DNA of 64,000 nt from an uncultured Rhodoplanes sp. (GTDB lineage Bacteria; Pseudomonadota; Alphaproteobacteria; Rhizobiales; Xanthobacteraceae), in the NCBI GenBank assembly GCA_936924235.1, contig CAKZHN010000179.1:23206-87205 (forward strand). Reading direction: 5' to 3'. A program made the translations under genes and the position numbers. Under the pieces are notes generated by a model that was not told the DNA's origin, did no database searches, and saw only the letters and a program-made list of their open reading frames with translations. This document shows, piece after piece, positions 1 through 9,468 of this stretch (position 1 is the first letter of the stretch; every line of letters begins with the position of its first letter).

Positions 1-2
1 GC

Positions 3-380
3 ACCGACCGCGTTACCGCGCAGGGCGACGTCTGCAACAAGATCGGCACGTATCTCAAAGCGCTGGCCGCCAAAGACAACGGCGTACCGTTCTATGTGGC
101 GCTGCCATCGCCGACCATCGACTTCGCGGTGTCCGACGGCGTCGCCGAGATTCCGATCGAGCAGCGCGCGGGCGAAGAGCAGTCCACCATGACCGGCCGC
201 ACCGCCGACGGCCGGATCGAGACCGTGCAGGTGGTGCCGGACGGCTCGCCGGTCGCGAACTATGCGTTCGACGTGACGCCGGCGCGGCTGGTGACCGGAT
301 TGATCACGGAGCGCGGCGTGCTGAGGGCATCGCGCGAGGGCTTGCGGGCGGCGTTTCCGGAGCGTGCGGGAGAGAAGTGA
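3..380 (+). CDS. mtnA: S-methyl-5-thioribose-1-phosphate isomerase, C-terminal part (5' truncated by window edge)
   Basis: This is the C-terminal ~125 residues of the methionine-salvage isomerase that converts 5-methylthioribose-1-phosphate to the ribulose form. The frame is open from base 3. It carries the family's catalytic-Asp stretch ([10 protein letters not shown]), then [12 protein letters not shown] and the [10 protein letters not shown] signature, and ends at a TGA (378-380). The 5' part lies outside the window. Its stop overlaps the ATG of the next gene by one base (TGATG), so the two are probably translationally coupled. Assignment rests on motif recognition; the only real alternative is a paralogous eIF2B-like isomerase. 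Confidence 0.93.
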   Translation, partial: TDRVTAQGDVCNKIGTYLKALAAKDNGVPFYVALPSPTIDFAVSDGVAEIPIEQRAGEEQSTMTGRTADGRIETVQVVPDGSPVANYAFDVTPARLVTGLITERGVLRASREGLRAAFPERAGEK

Positions 381-1615
381 TGCGGTTCGGCACAGTTGCG
401 GCGCTGGTGTTCGCGAGCTGGGTCCTGGCGGCGCCCGCGCTTGCGGACGAGCAGGTCAAGCCGATCCTCGACAGCGCCGAGAAGCTCAAGCCCGACGCGA
501 TCAAGGTCTGGGAGCGCCTGATCAGCGTCGACTCCGGCACCGGCGATGCCGAAGGCGTCAATGCGGTCGGCGCCGTCGCGGTCGAGGAGCTGACCAGGCT
601 CGGCGCTTCGATCGAGCTGGTGCCGAACACACCTGCGGCAGGCGGCGATAACATCGTCGCGAGCCTTACGGGCACGGGCCAGGGCAAGGTGCTGCTGATG
701 GCGCACATGGACACGGTGTTCGCCAAGGGTGCCGTGGCGCAGCGGCCGTTCCGCATCGAAGGCGGCCGCGCCTATGGGCCGGGGGTGTCGGACGACAAGG
801 CCGGGATCGTCATCGGGCTCACCACGCTGAAGATCCTCAACGAGCTGAAGTTCAAGGACTACGCGCGGATCACGCTGTTTCTCAACACCAACGAGGAAAC
901 CGGTTCGCGCGGCTCGCGCGCGCTGATCGAGAAGCTGGCGAAAGAGCACGACGTCACGCTCAATCTCGAAGGCGGCCGCACCGGTGACGGCATCACGGTT
1001 TGGCGCAAGGGCTCCGGCACCATCAGGGTCGAGGTGAAGGGCCGGTCGTCGCACGCGGGCGGATCGCCGGAGCTCGGCCGCAATGCGGTGATGGAGCTGA
1101 TGCATCAGGTGCTGCAGCTCAGCAGGCTTGGCGACGAGACCAAGGGCACCACGGTCAACTTCACGGTGGTGAAGGGCGGCGACCGTAAGAACGTCATTCC
1201 GGACTTCGCCACGGCCGACGCCGACGTGCGCGCCGTGGTGTCGGAGGAATTTGACCGCGTCGAACGCGACGTCGCCGCCACCATCAAGAACAAGCTCATT
1301 CCCGACACCGAGGTGACGGCGACGCTGACGCGGACCTTTCCGGTGATGCCGCAGAACGCACAGATCGACGCGCTCGCCGTCATGGCGCAGCGCATCTATG
1401 GCGAGCTTGGCAAAAGGCTGACGCTGGGGGGCTCCGGCGGCGCCGCCGATTCGAGCCTCGCCGCCGGCGTGTTCAAGCCGACGCTCGACGGCCTGAGCAT
1501 GATCGGCTCCGGCGCCCACACCGAACGCGAGTATGCCGAGGTCGACAGCATGGTGCCGCGGCTCTATCTGTTGACCCGGATGGTGATGGAGCTTGGCCGC
1601 AAGCCAAGAAATTGA
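380..1615 (+). CDS. Exported M20 family metallopeptidase (glutamate carboxypeptidase-like)
   Basis: 411-residue zinc-dependent peptidase of the M20/M25/M40 family, closest by eye to carboxypeptidase G2-type enzymes. A signal peptide covers residues 1-22 (LAAPALA then DE), so it acts in the periplasm. Metal and catalytic motifs are in order: MAHMDTV (His109, Asp111), GVSDDKAG (Asp138/139) and NEETGS (Glu172/173). The dimerisation domain follows, with GRSSHAGGSPELGRNA. The start at 380 overlaps the mtnA stop; a GTG at 377 would add only one residue. The natural substrate cannot be read from sequence; release of C-terminal Glu from folate-like or peptide conjugates is what the family does. Confidence 0.88.
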   Translation: MRFGTVAALVFASWVLAAPALADEQVKPILDSAEKLKPDAIKVWERLISVDSGTGDAEGVNAVGAVAVEELTRLGASIELVPNTPAAGGDNIVASLTGTGQGKVLLMAHMDTVFAKGAVAQRPFRIEGGRAYGPGVSDDKAGIVIGLTTLKILNELKFKDYARITLFLNTNEETGSRGSRALIEKLAKEHDVTLNLEGGRTGDGITVWRKGSGTIRVEVKGRSSHAGGSPELGRNAVMELMHQVLQLSRLGDETKGTTVNFTVVKGGDRKNVIPDFATADADVRAVVSEEFDRVERDVAATIKNKLIPDTEVTATLTRTFPVMPQNAQIDALAVMAQRIYGELGKRLTLGGSGGAADSSLAAGVFKPTLDGLSMIGSGAHTEREYAEVDSMVPRLYLLTRMVMELGRKPRN

Positions 1616-1619
1616 AGCC

Positions 1620-2108
1620 ATGAGTCTGCCGCTCGGGAAATTCGCCGAGGTTCCGGTCGACGGCCGGCAGTCGCAGACCGCGCTGAAGATCGCGCGCGGC
1701 GCCGCGCGGCTGCTGCACGCCCACGGCTATTGCGTGGTCAGCGAGCTGCCGCTTGCTTCGGGCCGGCGGGCGGATCTCGTGGCGCTCGGCCGCGACGGCG
1801 AAATCTGGATCGTCGAGATCAAGTCCTCGGTCGCGGACTTCCGCGCCGACCAGAAATGGATGGACTACCGGCTGCATTGCGACCGGCTGTTCTTCGCCAC
1901 CACGGTCGAGGTGCCGTGCGAAATCTTTCCGCCGGACACCGGGCTGATCGTGGCCGACGCGTTCGGCGCCCAGATCGTCTGCGAGGCGCCCGAGCACCGG
2001 CTGCATGCGGCGACTAGAAAGAGCATGACGCTCAGCATCGCGCGGGCCGCGGCGCTCCGTTTGCAGTCATTGGCCGACCCGGCGGGGCCGTATCAGGGCG
2101 AATTCTGA
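1620..2108 (+). CDS. mmcB: MmcB family DNA repair protein
   Basis: 162-residue protein of the MmcB family, which in Caulobacter is a DNA-damage (SOS) induced repair protein. It has a PD-(D/E)xK nuclease-like core: [20 protein letters not shown] supplies the Asp and the E-x-K. The following [21 protein letters not shown] stretch is typical of the family. I chose ATG 1620 (MSLPLGKF) rather than an earlier in-frame ATG at 1593, which would overlap the upstream peptidase gene by 23 bases. It starts 4 bases after that stop, so it is likely co-transcribed. Nuclease activity is inferred from the fold only. Confidence 0.85.
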   Translation: MSLPLGKFAEVPVDGRQSQTALKIARGAARLLHAHGYCVVSELPLASGRRADLVALGRDGEIWIVEIKSSVADFRADQKWMDYRLHCDRLFFATTVEVPCEIFPPDTGLIVADAFGAQIVCEAPEHRLHAATRKSMTLSIARAAALRLQSLADPAGPYQGEF

Positions 2109-2268
2109 CTGGTGCAATGGCCGAGTCTCGCGGCTCCCGGTCTGCAAAATCGCAACGACGTTTTCGGAACCGATGTGGTTAACGGTTCGATTACCGGAAT
2201 CTGAAAGATTTGCGCCCGTCCAAGCTGCATTTTCAGCCCCGTACGCGGGAAACGGACGCGAGCGATCC

Positions 2269-4071
2269 ATGCCACCAGCGCAATCCGAATTGCCTTCGTC
2301 GCTCAAGCAGCGCGGCGCGTTCCGCGGCTGGCACAGCATCGCCTGGCGCGTCATCCTGCCGGTGCCGGTCACGCTCATCATCGTGGTCGGCGTGATCTGG
2401 GCGACCATGCCGCGGCTGATGGAGAGCGCGGCGGTGCACGACGCGTTCCTGTCCAATCAGCAGGTGGCGGCGCAGTTCAAGGTCATCCGCGGCTACTATT
2501 CCGAGAACGTCGTCAACAAGGTGCTGGCGACCGGCGCCGTCAAGGCGTCGCACGATCACCGTGGCCACGACGGCGTCATTCCGATTCCGGCGACGCTGAT
2601 GCACGATCTCAGTGCGTTGTTGGCATCGACCGACACGTCGATGTCGCTCTACAGCAGATATCCGTTCCCCGGCCGCAAGGACCGCAAGCTCGACGATTTC
2701 CAGAACGAGGCCTGGGATTTCCTCGTCGCCAACCCGAAGGGCGTGTTCTCGCGTGAGGCCGTGTTGAACGGCCGGCATGTGGTGCGCACCGGCGTGGCCG
2801 ACACCATGTCGGCGCAGTCCTGCGTCAACTGCCACAACTCGGACCCCGAATCGCCGAAGCGGGACTGGAAACTCGGCGACGTCCGCGGCGTGCTCGAAAT
2901 CTCAACCGTGATCGAGACGCAGATCGCCCACGGCAATCAGGTCAGCCACCTGATCGTGCTCTGCGCGATCATTGCCGGCATCATCCTGTCGGCGCTAACC
3001 TACTGGGCGATCCGCGGCGTCACCTCGCCGCTCCGCAAGCTGGTTGTCGCGATGGACGGTCTCGCTTCCGGCAGCTTCGACGTGGCGCTGCCCGGGCTGC
3101 ACCGCAAGGACGAGGTCGGCGCGATGGCGAACGCCGTCGAGCAGTTCAAGGTCAAGGCCATCGAACACGCGCGGAGCCGCGCGGACGACGAGGCGGCGCA
3201 GCGGCGGGCCGCCGCCGAAGAGCGCCGCAGCTCGATGCGGCGCCTCGCCGACAGCTTCGAGGCCGCGATCGGCAACATCGTGAACTTCGTATCGCTGGAG
3301 TCGAAAGGCCTCGAGGCCGCGGCCAGCACCATGAAAGGCACCGCGGATTCGACGAAGCAATTTGCCGACGTCGTGGCGCGCGCCTCGAGCGATGCGTCCA
3401 CGAACGTCAATTCGGCCGCCGAGGCCGCCGGTGATCTCGCCAATTCGGTGTCGGACATCAGCCGCAAGGTGCGCGAGTCGAGCGACATCGCGGGCGACGC
3501 CGTGCGTCAGGCTGAGAAGACCGACGCCCGCATCACGGCGTTGTCTGAAGCCGCGACCCGCGTCGGCAACGTCGTCAAGCTGATCACCGACATCGCCGAG
3601 CAGACCAACCTGCTGGCGCTGAACGCCACCATCGAGGCGGCGCGCGCCGGCGAGGCCGGCCGCGGCTTCGCGGTGGTGGCCGCCGAGGTCAAGACGCTCG
3701 CGACGCAGACCGCCAAGGCGACCGAGGAGGTCGCCGTGCAGATCACCGAGATGCAGACCGCGACCGCGGATTCGTTTACGGCGATCAAGGAGATCAGCTC
3801 GACCATCATCCGCATCTCCGAAATCGCCAGCTCGATTGCAGCGGCGATCGAGCAGCAGGGCGCCACCACGTCGCAGATCGCCAACGGCGTCGAGAGCGCG
3901 GCGCGCAGCGCCGAGCACGCCGCGGCCAACATCGGCGACGTCAACCGGGCCGCAAACGAGAGCGGCACTGCGGCGGAGCGCGTGTTCGCCTCCGCGCACC
4001 TCCTGGCCAAGGAGGGCGGCAAGCTCAAGCAGGAAGTCGACAAGTTCCTGGCGACCGTCCGCGCGGCTTAG
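2269..4071 (+). CDS. Methyl-accepting chemotaxis protein with DUF3365 (Tll0287-like) haem-type sensor domain
   Basis: 600-residue transmembrane chemoreceptor. TM1 is at about residues 26-47, then a periplasmic DUF3365-like domain to about 215, TM2 at 216-238, a HAMP domain to about 290 and an MCP signalling domain. The MCP hairpin tip is recognisable ([20 protein letters not shown]). The periplasmic domain carries a haem-c motif, C185-V-N-C188-H189. This suggests that a haem senses redox state, oxygen or NO and signals to CheA. I chose ATG 2269 (MPPAQSEL) because it leaves a normal short cytoplasmic lead before TM1; an in-frame ATG at 2173 would add 32 residues. No other che genes are nearby. 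Confidence 0.9.
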   Translation: MPPAQSELPSSLKQRGAFRGWHSIAWRVILPVPVTLIIVVGVIWATMPRLMESAAVHDAFLSNQQVAAQFKVIRGYYSENVVNKVLATGAVKASHDHRGHDGVIPIPATLMHDLSALLASTDTSMSLYSRYPFPGRKDRKLDDFQNEAWDFLVANPKGVFSREAVLNGRHVVRTGVADTMSAQSCVNCHNSDPESPKRDWKLGDVRGVLEISTVIETQIAHGNQVSHLIVLCAIIAGIILSALTYWAIRGVTSPLRKLVVAMDGLASGSFDVALPGLHRKDEVGAMANAVEQFKVKAIEHARSRADDEAAQRRAAAEERRSSMRRLADSFEAAIGNIVNFVSLESKGLEAAASTMKGTADSTKQFADVVARASSDASTNVNSAAEAAGDLANSVSDISRKVRESSDIAGDAVRQAEKTDARITALSEAATRVGNVVKLITDIAEQTNLLALNATIEAARAGEAGRGFAVVAAEVKTLATQTAKATEEVAVQITEMQTATADSFTAIKEISSTIIRISEIASSIAAAIEQQGATTSQIANGVESAARSAEHAAANIGDVNRAANESGTAAERVFASAHLLAKEGGKLKQEVDKFLATVRAA

Positions 4072-4087
4072 CTTCAACTTATCGATA

Positions 4088-4228
4088 CGTCATTCCGGGG
4101 CGCGCCCGCCAGCGCGTTTACGCGCGTCTTTGACGCGCTACGGGCGCGAACCCGGAATCCAGACATGGAAAGACTGTCTCCGGGACTGGATTGCGGATCG
4201 CACGCTGTCGCGTGCGTCCGGAATGACG
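4088..4228. repeat. Palindromic intergenic element (family A, copy 1)
   Basis: The gap between the chemoreceptor and the beta-propeller gene is filled by a 141 bp element with perfect 11 bp terminal inverted repeats (CGTCATTCCGG at 4088-4098, CCGGAATGACG at 4218-4228). An inner GCGTTTACGCGCGT palindrome is present. The GC-rich core recurs at 6446-6580 and, inverted, at 56366-56503. No gene is visible inside. Confidence 0.8.
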
Positions 4229-4311
4229 GGCAGCGACAGCCGTTCCGCGCTTGCCTATACTCGCGCGCGTCTGACGTCTATCGAACGATAAAAGATGCTG
4301 GGAGGTCGCCG

Positions 4312-5412
4312 ATGAGGCTCGTGTTTGCTGCGTTCGTTTCGCTCGTCGCCAATGTGGCATTGGCGCAGGAAGCGGTGCCGACCATCGCGTATGAGTCGGT
4401 GCCCAATCTTCTGAAATTGCCGGACGACATGCATCTCGGCGAGGCCGCGGGCGTCGCGGTCAATTCCAAGGGCCACATCTTCGTCTACGCCCGCGGCGGC
4501 TCGAGCGCGGGGCCTGCCTACGGTAACACGGCGTCACAGCTCCTGGAGTTCAGCCCGAGCGGCAAGTTCATCCGCGAGATCGGCAAGAACCTCTACGCCT
4601 GGGCGTTCGCGCACACCGTGCGCATCGACAAGGACGACAACATCTGGGCCACCGACAAGGGCTCGGACATGATCATCAAGTTCAATCCGCAGGGCCGCGT
4701 GGTGATGGTGTTCGGCCGGAAGTCGGAGGCCTCCGACACCGAGGCGAAGCCGCATGAGCGCAACCTCGAAAAGCCGCTGCCGCACCAGGACGGCCGCTTC
4801 CGCCAACCGACCGATGTGGCCTGGGGACCGGACGGCACGATCTACATCTCGGACGGCTACGTGAATTCGCGCGTCGCCAAGATCAGCAAGGACGGCGACT
4901 GGATCAAGTCCTGGGGCCAGAGGGGCAAGGGCCAGGGCGAGTTCAACCTGGTGCACAGCATCGCGACCGACGCGAAAGGCAGCGTCTATGTTGCCGACCG
5001 CAACAACCGCCGCATCCAGGTGTTCGATGGCGACGGCAATTTCCAGCGCGAGATCAAGATCAACGTGCCGTTCGATGAGAACGCCAAGCCCGCGATCGGC
5101 GACAAGCCAAACCTCACGAACTATCTGCAGAGCGGCGGCAGCATGACGCCGGGCGCGCCCTGGGCGATCTGCATCACGCCGGGACCGAACCAGGTGCTGT
5201 ACAGCGCCGACTCGTATCCGGGCCGCATCTACAAGCTGTCGCTCGACGGCAAGGTGCTGGGCGTGCTCGGCTCGTCGGGCAAGCAGCTCAAGCAGTTCGG
5301 CTGGATCCACGAGATCGCGTGTCCGTCGGAGAACACGCTGCTCGTCGCCGAGATCCTGAACTGGCGGGTGCAGAAGCTGATCCTTCATCCGGAGAAGACG
5401 GCGAGTCGATGA
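4312..5412 (+). CDS. Exported NHL-repeat / six-bladed beta-propeller protein
   Basis: 366-residue secreted protein. The signal peptide ends near VANVALA/QE (about residue 19). It has several NHL-type blades with GxVYVAD-like strands: GHIFVYARG, DDNIWATDKGS, DGTIYISDGYVNSRV and KGSVYVADRNNRRIQVFD. The fold resembles the peptidyl-alpha-hydroxyglycine amidating lyase group, but a lyase function is not established. ATG 4312 is chosen because GGGAGGTCGCC lies just upstream and the signal peptide begins there. Its TGA overlaps the ATG of the following Bug receptor gene, so the two are probably made together. Role unknown; periplasmic binding or lactonase-type chemistry are possibilities. Confidence 0.82.
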   Translation: MRLVFAAFVSLVANVALAQEAVPTIAYESVPNLLKLPDDMHLGEAAGVAVNSKGHIFVYARGGSSAGPAYGNTASQLLEFSPSGKFIREIGKNLYAWAFAHTVRIDKDDNIWATDKGSDMIIKFNPQGRVVMVFGRKSEASDTEAKPHERNLEKPLPHQDGRFRQPTDVAWGPDGTIYISDGYVNSRVAKISKDGDWIKSWGQRGKGQGEFNLVHSIATDAKGSVYVADRNNRRIQVFDGDGNFQREIKINVPFDENAKPAIGDKPNLTNYLQSGGSMTPGAPWAICITPGPNQVLYSADSYPGRIYKLSLDGKVLGVLGSSGKQLKQFGWIHEIACPSENTLLVAEILNWRVQKLILHPEKTASR

Positions 5413-6434
5413 TGACAGTGCGCGTGTCACGAGCTGCAAGCCTGCTGGGTGCGGCGTTCGCGGCGGCATTGGCCGCGGCGCCCGCGAAGGCGCAGTCGCC
5501 CGATCTGTCCGGCAAGACCGTGACGCTGCTCATCGGCTTCGGCACCGGTGGCGGCTATGACCTCTGGGGCCGCACCGTGGCGCGGCACATCGGCAAGCAC
5601 CTGCCGGGCAAGCCCACGGTGGTGCCGCAGAACATGCCGGGCGCCGGCTCGTATGTGGCGGCAAGTCATATCTACAATGCGGCGCCCAAGGACGGCACGG
5701 TGTTCGGCATCATCGCCCGCGATGCCGCATTGGGTCCGCTCAGCAACGCGCCGGGCGCGCGCTTCGACGCGACGAAGATGTCGTGGCTCGGCAGCCCCAC
5801 GCGCGAGCACAACGCCTGCATCGCCAACGCCTCGGCCAAGGTGAAAACCGTCAACGACCTGCGCGACAAGGAACTCATTCTGGGTGACACCGGGCCGGGC
5901 ACCGGCACGCGGTCCTATCCCAAGGTGCTGGGCGACGTGTTCGGCTACAAGTTCAAGATCGTCTCGGGCTTCCGCTCCTCGTCGGACGTGTTCCTGGCCA
6001 TGGAGCGCGGCGAGGTCGAAGGCATTTGCGAAAGCCTCGACAGCATCAACCAGCGCAAGCCCGACTGGATTCCGAAAAAGGTCGTCAACGTGCTGCTGCA
6101 GGCCGGCGCCGAGTCGCCTCCGGAGCTGAAGGGCGTGCCCAATGTGCTGACGCTCGCCCGCAACGACGAGGAGAAGCAGCTTCTCGAGTTTCTCTACGCC
6201 GGGCAGGACATCGGCCGGCCGTTCGTAGCGCCGCCCGATCTGCCCTCGGAGCGGCTGAAGATGCTGCGCGACGCGTTTGCGGAGACGATGAAGGATCCGG
6301 AGTTTGCCGCCGACGTGAAGCGCAGCAAGCTCGATCTCGAGCCGGTGGATGGCGAGCAGCTGGCGGCGCTGATCGCCAAGATCTACGCGACGCCGAAGCC
6401 GATCATCGAGCGCGTCAGCAACCTGATCAAATGA
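5409..6434 (+). CDS. Bug family (TctC-like) tripartite tricarboxylate receptor
   Basis: 341-residue periplasmic binding protein of the Bug/TctC family (PF03401). The signal peptide ends at AAPAKA/QS. The family's first-strand motif VTLLIGFGTGGGYDLWGR and the PNMPGAGS-like QNMPGAGSYVAA loop are present. Ligand is probably a carboxylate, but specificity cannot be read. It starts at ATG 5409, overlapping the propeller gene's stop (ATGATGA); ATG 5412 is equally possible. No TctA/TctB membrane genes are adjacent, so it is an orphan receptor, here coupled to an exported beta-propeller. Confidence 0.88.
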   Translation: MMTVRVSRAASLLGAAFAAALAAAPAKAQSPDLSGKTVTLLIGFGTGGGYDLWGRTVARHIGKHLPGKPTVVPQNMPGAGSYVAASHIYNAAPKDGTVFGIIARDAALGPLSNAPGARFDATKMSWLGSPTREHNACIANASAKVKTVNDLRDKELILGDTGPGTGTRSYPKVLGDVFGYKFKIVSGFRSSSDVFLAMERGEVEGICESLDSINQRKPDWIPKKVVNVLLQAGAESPPELKGVPNVLTLARNDEEKQLLEFLYAGQDIGRPFVAPPDLPSERLKMLRDAFAETMKDPEFAADVKRSKLDLEPVDGEQLAALIAKIYATPKPIIERVSNLIK

Positions 6435-6445
6435 CCGCGCAGCGG

Positions 6446-6580
6446 TCATTCCGGACGTAGCGCGCCAGGGCGTTTACGCGCGTCTGCGACGCGCTATGGG
6501 CGCGATCCGGAATCCAGATACATCGGCAGTGTTTATTTGTCTGGATTCCGGGTTCCGCCCTTCGAGCGGCCCCGGAATGA
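6446..6580. repeat. Palindromic intergenic element (family A, copy 2)
   Basis: This lies between the convergent Bug and actR genes. TCATTCCGG (6446-6454) and CCGGAATGA (6572-6580) close the element. An internal 12 bp inverted pair (CCGGAATCCAGA at 6507-6518, its complement at 6540-6551) makes a second hairpin. It shares the GCGTTTACGCGCGTCT...GACGCGCTATGGGCGCGA core with copy 1. Confidence 0.8.
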
Positions 6581-6603
6581 TGGAGGCGGATGAAGTCTGC
6601 GCC

Positions 6604-7176
6604 TCAGCGCGGCGCGCGCTTGGCCAGGATGCGCTGCAAAGTGCGGCGGTGCATGTTGAGCCGACGCGCGGTCTCCGAGACGTTGCGGCCGCACAGCTCG
6701 TAGATGCGCTGGATGTGTTCCCAGCGCACGCGGTCCGCGGACATCGGGTGCTCCGGCGGATCGGCCTTGCGGCCTTCGATCGCCAGCAGCGCGTTGACCA
6801 CGTCGTCGGCGTCGGCGGGCTTGGAGAGATAGTCGACCGCGCCCATCTTCACAGCGTTCACCGCGGTGGCGATGTTGCCATAGCCGGTGAGGACGATGGC
6901 GCGCGCCTCGGGCCGCCGCTGCTTCAGCGCCGAGACCACGTCGAGGCCGTTGCCGTCGCCGAGCCGCATGTCGACCACGGCGAAAGCGGGCGCCGAAGCC
7001 TCGACCTGCTGCAGGCCTTCGCCGACCGACTCGGCGGTCCGCACCTCGAAGCCGCGGGCCTCCATGGCGCGCGCCAATCGTTGCAGGAAGGACTTATCGT
7101 CCTCCACGATCAGCAGCGTCCGTTCGCCGGAGACCACCACAGGCGGTGGCGTCATTTCGGTCATGGTCATGCTCAT
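6604..7176 (-). CDS. actR: ActR/RegA/PrrA family redox response regulator
   Basis: 190-residue response regulator. The receiver domain (about 18-135) has the acidic pair in LLIVEDDKSF, phosphoacceptor Asp69 (VVDMRLGDGNG), Thr in VLTGYG and Lys in LSKPAD. A short linker leads to a Fis-type HTH (GRNVSETARRLNMHRRTLQRIL), whose near invariance is the hallmark of the RegA/ActR family. In relatives it controls respiration, carbon and nitrogen fixation and acid tolerance genes in response to redox. It follows actS on the same strand after a 34 bp gap. Alternative starts at Met3, Met5 and Met8 exist. Confidence 0.95.
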   Translation of the reverse strand: MSMTMTEMTPPPVVVSGERTLLIVEDDKSFLQRLARAMEARGFEVRTAESVGEGLQQVEASAPAFAVVDMRLGDGNGLDVVSALKQRRPEARAIVLTGYGNIATAVNAVKMGAVDYLSKPADADDVVNALLAIEGRKADPPEHPMSADRVRWEHIQRIYELCGRNVSETARRLNMHRRTLQRILAKRAPR

Positions 7177-7210
7177 GTCTCTTTTAGCTTAGGTAACATG
7201 GGGGCGGACC

Positions 7211-8578
7211 TCAAGTGGCGGCAAGTCGCACCGGACGCTCGGAGGGAGGTTCCGGGGGATCGTCCCCGGAGTTCTCCAGGGGGCGCTCGAACATATCCCG
7301 GGGCCAGCGGACCCGGATCACGGCGCCGCGGTCCGGATAGGGGCGATTCTCGTATTCGACCGTCGCGCCGGAGCGCTCCAGCAGCGTCTTGGCGATGAAG
7401 AAGCCGAGCCCCAGGCCGGTCGCTTCGCCGCCGGCATTCATGCGGCGGCGCTTGCTCGATTTGACATAGGGCTCGCCGATCCGGTCCATGATCTCCGGCG
7501 CAAAGCCCGGGCCGTCGTCGCTGATGGTGACGGTGACCTCCTCGTCGCTCCAGTCGGCGGTCACCTCGACGCGGGACTGGGCATAGTCGATGGCGTTTTC
7601 GAGGATGTTGCCGAGGCCGTAGAGCGCGGCCGGATTGCGGGCGCCCATCGGCGGGCCGGAGCGCTGCGGCAGCGACACGTCGATCTCGATGCCGAAGTTC
7701 CGGTGCGGCGCCACCACCTCCTCGATCAGCGCCGGCAGCGGAGTGCGGTCGAACGGTGCGCCGGTCGGAAGTTCCGTCAGCTTGGCCAGAATGTCGCGGC
7801 AGCGCTGCGCCTGCTCGCGCAGGAGCTTGACGTCGTCGGCATACGGCGAGCCGGCTTCGAGCGCGCGCTCGAGCTCGCGGCTGACCACCGAGATGGTTGC
7901 GAGCGGCGTGCCGAGCTCGTGTGCGGCCGCCGCCGCAAGGCCGTCGAGCTGCGACAGATGCTGCTCGCGCGCCAGCACCAGCTCGGTCGCGGCCAATGCC
8001 TCGGCGATCTGGCGGCCTTCCTCGGTGATCTGCCAGGCGTAGACGCCGATGAAGCCGATGCAGAGTCCGATCGAGAACCACACGCCGAGCAGATAGATCC
8101 ACGGCAGCTCCAGCGGATCGTCCGGGTCCCACGGCAGCGGGTAATGCGCGAACACCAGCACGGTGGCGCAGACCACCGCGAACATGCCGAGCATCACGGT
8201 GATGCGCGGCGGCAGCGCGGTGGCCGACAGCAGCACCGGTGCGAGGAACAGGAACGCGAAGGGGTTCTGCAGTCCGCCGGTCAGGAACAGCAGCACCGCA
8301 AGCTCGGCGATGTCGAAGGCGAGCAACCACGCGGCGCGCGTCGGCTCGAGCCGCTGCGTCAGGCTGAAGCGCACGCGCAGCGCCACGTTGAGCCACGCCG
8401 ACAGCGCGATCACCGCCATGCAGGCCCAGAGCGGCAGCTGGAATTCGGCGACATAGACCACCACCAGCACCGCGGTGGTCTGGCCGATCACCGCGAGCCA
8501 GCGCAGGCGCAGCAGCGTGTCGAGCCGCACGTTCCGCCGCTGCGGCAGATGGATCTGGTCGGCGGTGTCGTAGAGCAT
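7211..8578 (-). CDS. actS: ActS/RegB/PrrB family redox-sensing histidine kinase
   Basis: 455-residue membrane histidine kinase and partner of ActR. Six membrane segments lie within residues 25-185 and include GGLQNPFAF (101-109), the quinone-binding stretch of RegB. The H-box is AAAAHELGTPL with phosphorylated His220. Cys260 in EQAQRCRDIL matches the redox-active Cys265 of Rhodobacter RegB, with the same 40-residue spacing to the His. N, G1 and G2 boxes follow (NILENAIDYA, DDGPGFAP, GLGLGFFIAK). All redox-sensing determinants therefore look intact. It diverges from the ABC exporter operon. Confidence 0.95.
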   Translation of the reverse strand: MLYDTADQIHLPQRRNVRLDTLLRLRWLAVIGQTTAVLVVVYVAEFQLPLWACMAVIALSAWLNVALRVRFSLTQRLEPTRAAWLLAFDIAELAVLLFLTGGLQNPFAFLFLAPVLLSATALPPRITVMLGMFAVVCATVLVFAHYPLPWDPDDPLELPWIYLLGVWFSIGLCIGFIGVYAWQITEEGRQIAEALAATELVLAREQHLSQLDGLAAAAAHELGTPLATISVVSRELERALEAGSPYADDVKLLREQAQRCRDILAKLTELPTGAPFDRTPLPALIEEVVAPHRNFGIEIDVSLPQRSGPPMGARNPAALYGLGNILENAIDYAQSRVEVTADWSDEEVTVTISDDGPGFAPEIMDRIGEPYVKSSKRRRMNAGGEATGLGLGFFIAKTLLERSGATVEYENRPYPDRGAVIRVRWPRDMFERPLENSGDDPPEPPSERPVRLAAT

Positions 8579-8694
8579 GGCCGCATTCTAGTGCGCTGGC
8601 GCGCGTTCTCAATGTTGCCAACCGCCGCATGGTGAAGGCTTTGCGGCTTTCGGGGCTTGCGCCGGGCCGCGGGCCGCGTCACATCTGGCCGATC

Positions 8695-9468
8695 ATGCTG
8701 GCGCCAGGACAGCCTCAAGGACAACCGCCCATCGCCATCGACCGGCTGGTCAAGCGCTACAAGGCTGTCACGGCGGTGGACGGCATTTCGTTTGCGATCG
8801 AGGCGGGCTCCTGCGCGGCGCTGCTCGGCGGCAACGGCGCCGGCAAGACCACGACCATCTCGACCATCATGGGGCTGGTGGAACCGAGCTCCGGCCGCGT
8901 CGCGGTGCTGGGGGCCGACATGCCGCGGGAGCGGCATCGCGTGCTGCATCGCATGAATTTCGAGAGCCCCTACGTCAACATGCCGATGCGGCTCACCGTG
9001 CGGCAGAACCTCAACGTGTTCGGCATGCTCTACGGCTGCGAGGATATCGCGGGCCGCATCCGCGCCCTGTCGGAGGAGTTCGACATGGGCGACTTCCTCG
9101 AGCGGCCGACCGGCAAGCTGTCGTCCGGCCAGAAGACCCGCGTGGCGCTGGCGAAATCGCTGATCAACCAGCCCGAAATTCTGTTGCTCGACGAGCCGAC
9201 CGCCTCGCTCGATCCCGACACCGCCGATTGGATCCGCGGCCGGCTCGAGCATTATCGCCGCGAGTGCGGCACCACGATCCTGCTCGCCTCGCACAACATG
9301 AACGAGGTCGAGCGGCTGTGCGACCGCGTCATCATGCTCAAGCGCGGCCGCATCGAGGACGACGACACACCGGCGGGCCTGATCGCCCGCTACGGCCGCA
9401 GCAATCTCGAAGAGGTGTTCCTCGACATCGCGCGCGGCACAGGCGAAGCGCGGGAGGCCGCGCAATGA
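8695..9468 (+). CDS. ABC-2 type exporter, ATP-binding protein
   Basis: 257-residue ABC ATPase. Walker A is GGNGAGKTT, the signature is LSSGQKTRVALAK, Walker B is EILLLDEPT, and the H-loop is SHNMNE. The helical region and DrrA/NodI-like C-terminus suggest drug, polysaccharide or lipid export, driving the permease encoded next. ATG 8695 (MLAPGQ) is preferred; GTG and ATG codons from 8629 would add up to 22 residues of unusual composition. Its TGA overlaps the permease ATG by four bases. Substrate unknown. Confidence 0.88.
   Translation: MLAPGQPQGQPPIAIDRLVKRYKAVTAVDGISFAIEAGSCAALLGGNGAGKTTTISTIMGLVEPSSGRVAVLGADMPRERHRVLHRMNFESPYVNMPMRLTVRQNLNVFGMLYGCEDIAGRIRALSEEFDMGDFLERPTGKLSSGQKTRVALAKSLINQPEILLLDEPTASLDPDTADWIRGRLEHYRRECGTTILLASHNMNEVERLCDRVIMLKRGRIEDDDTPAGLIARYGRSNLEEVFLDIARGTGEAREAAQ

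Noticed and set aside
4088..4228. Possible tRNA or small RNA from strong hairpins in intergenic elements
   Set aside because: No anticodon arm or CCA-type acceptor geometry; the sequences recur as inverted-repeat elements.
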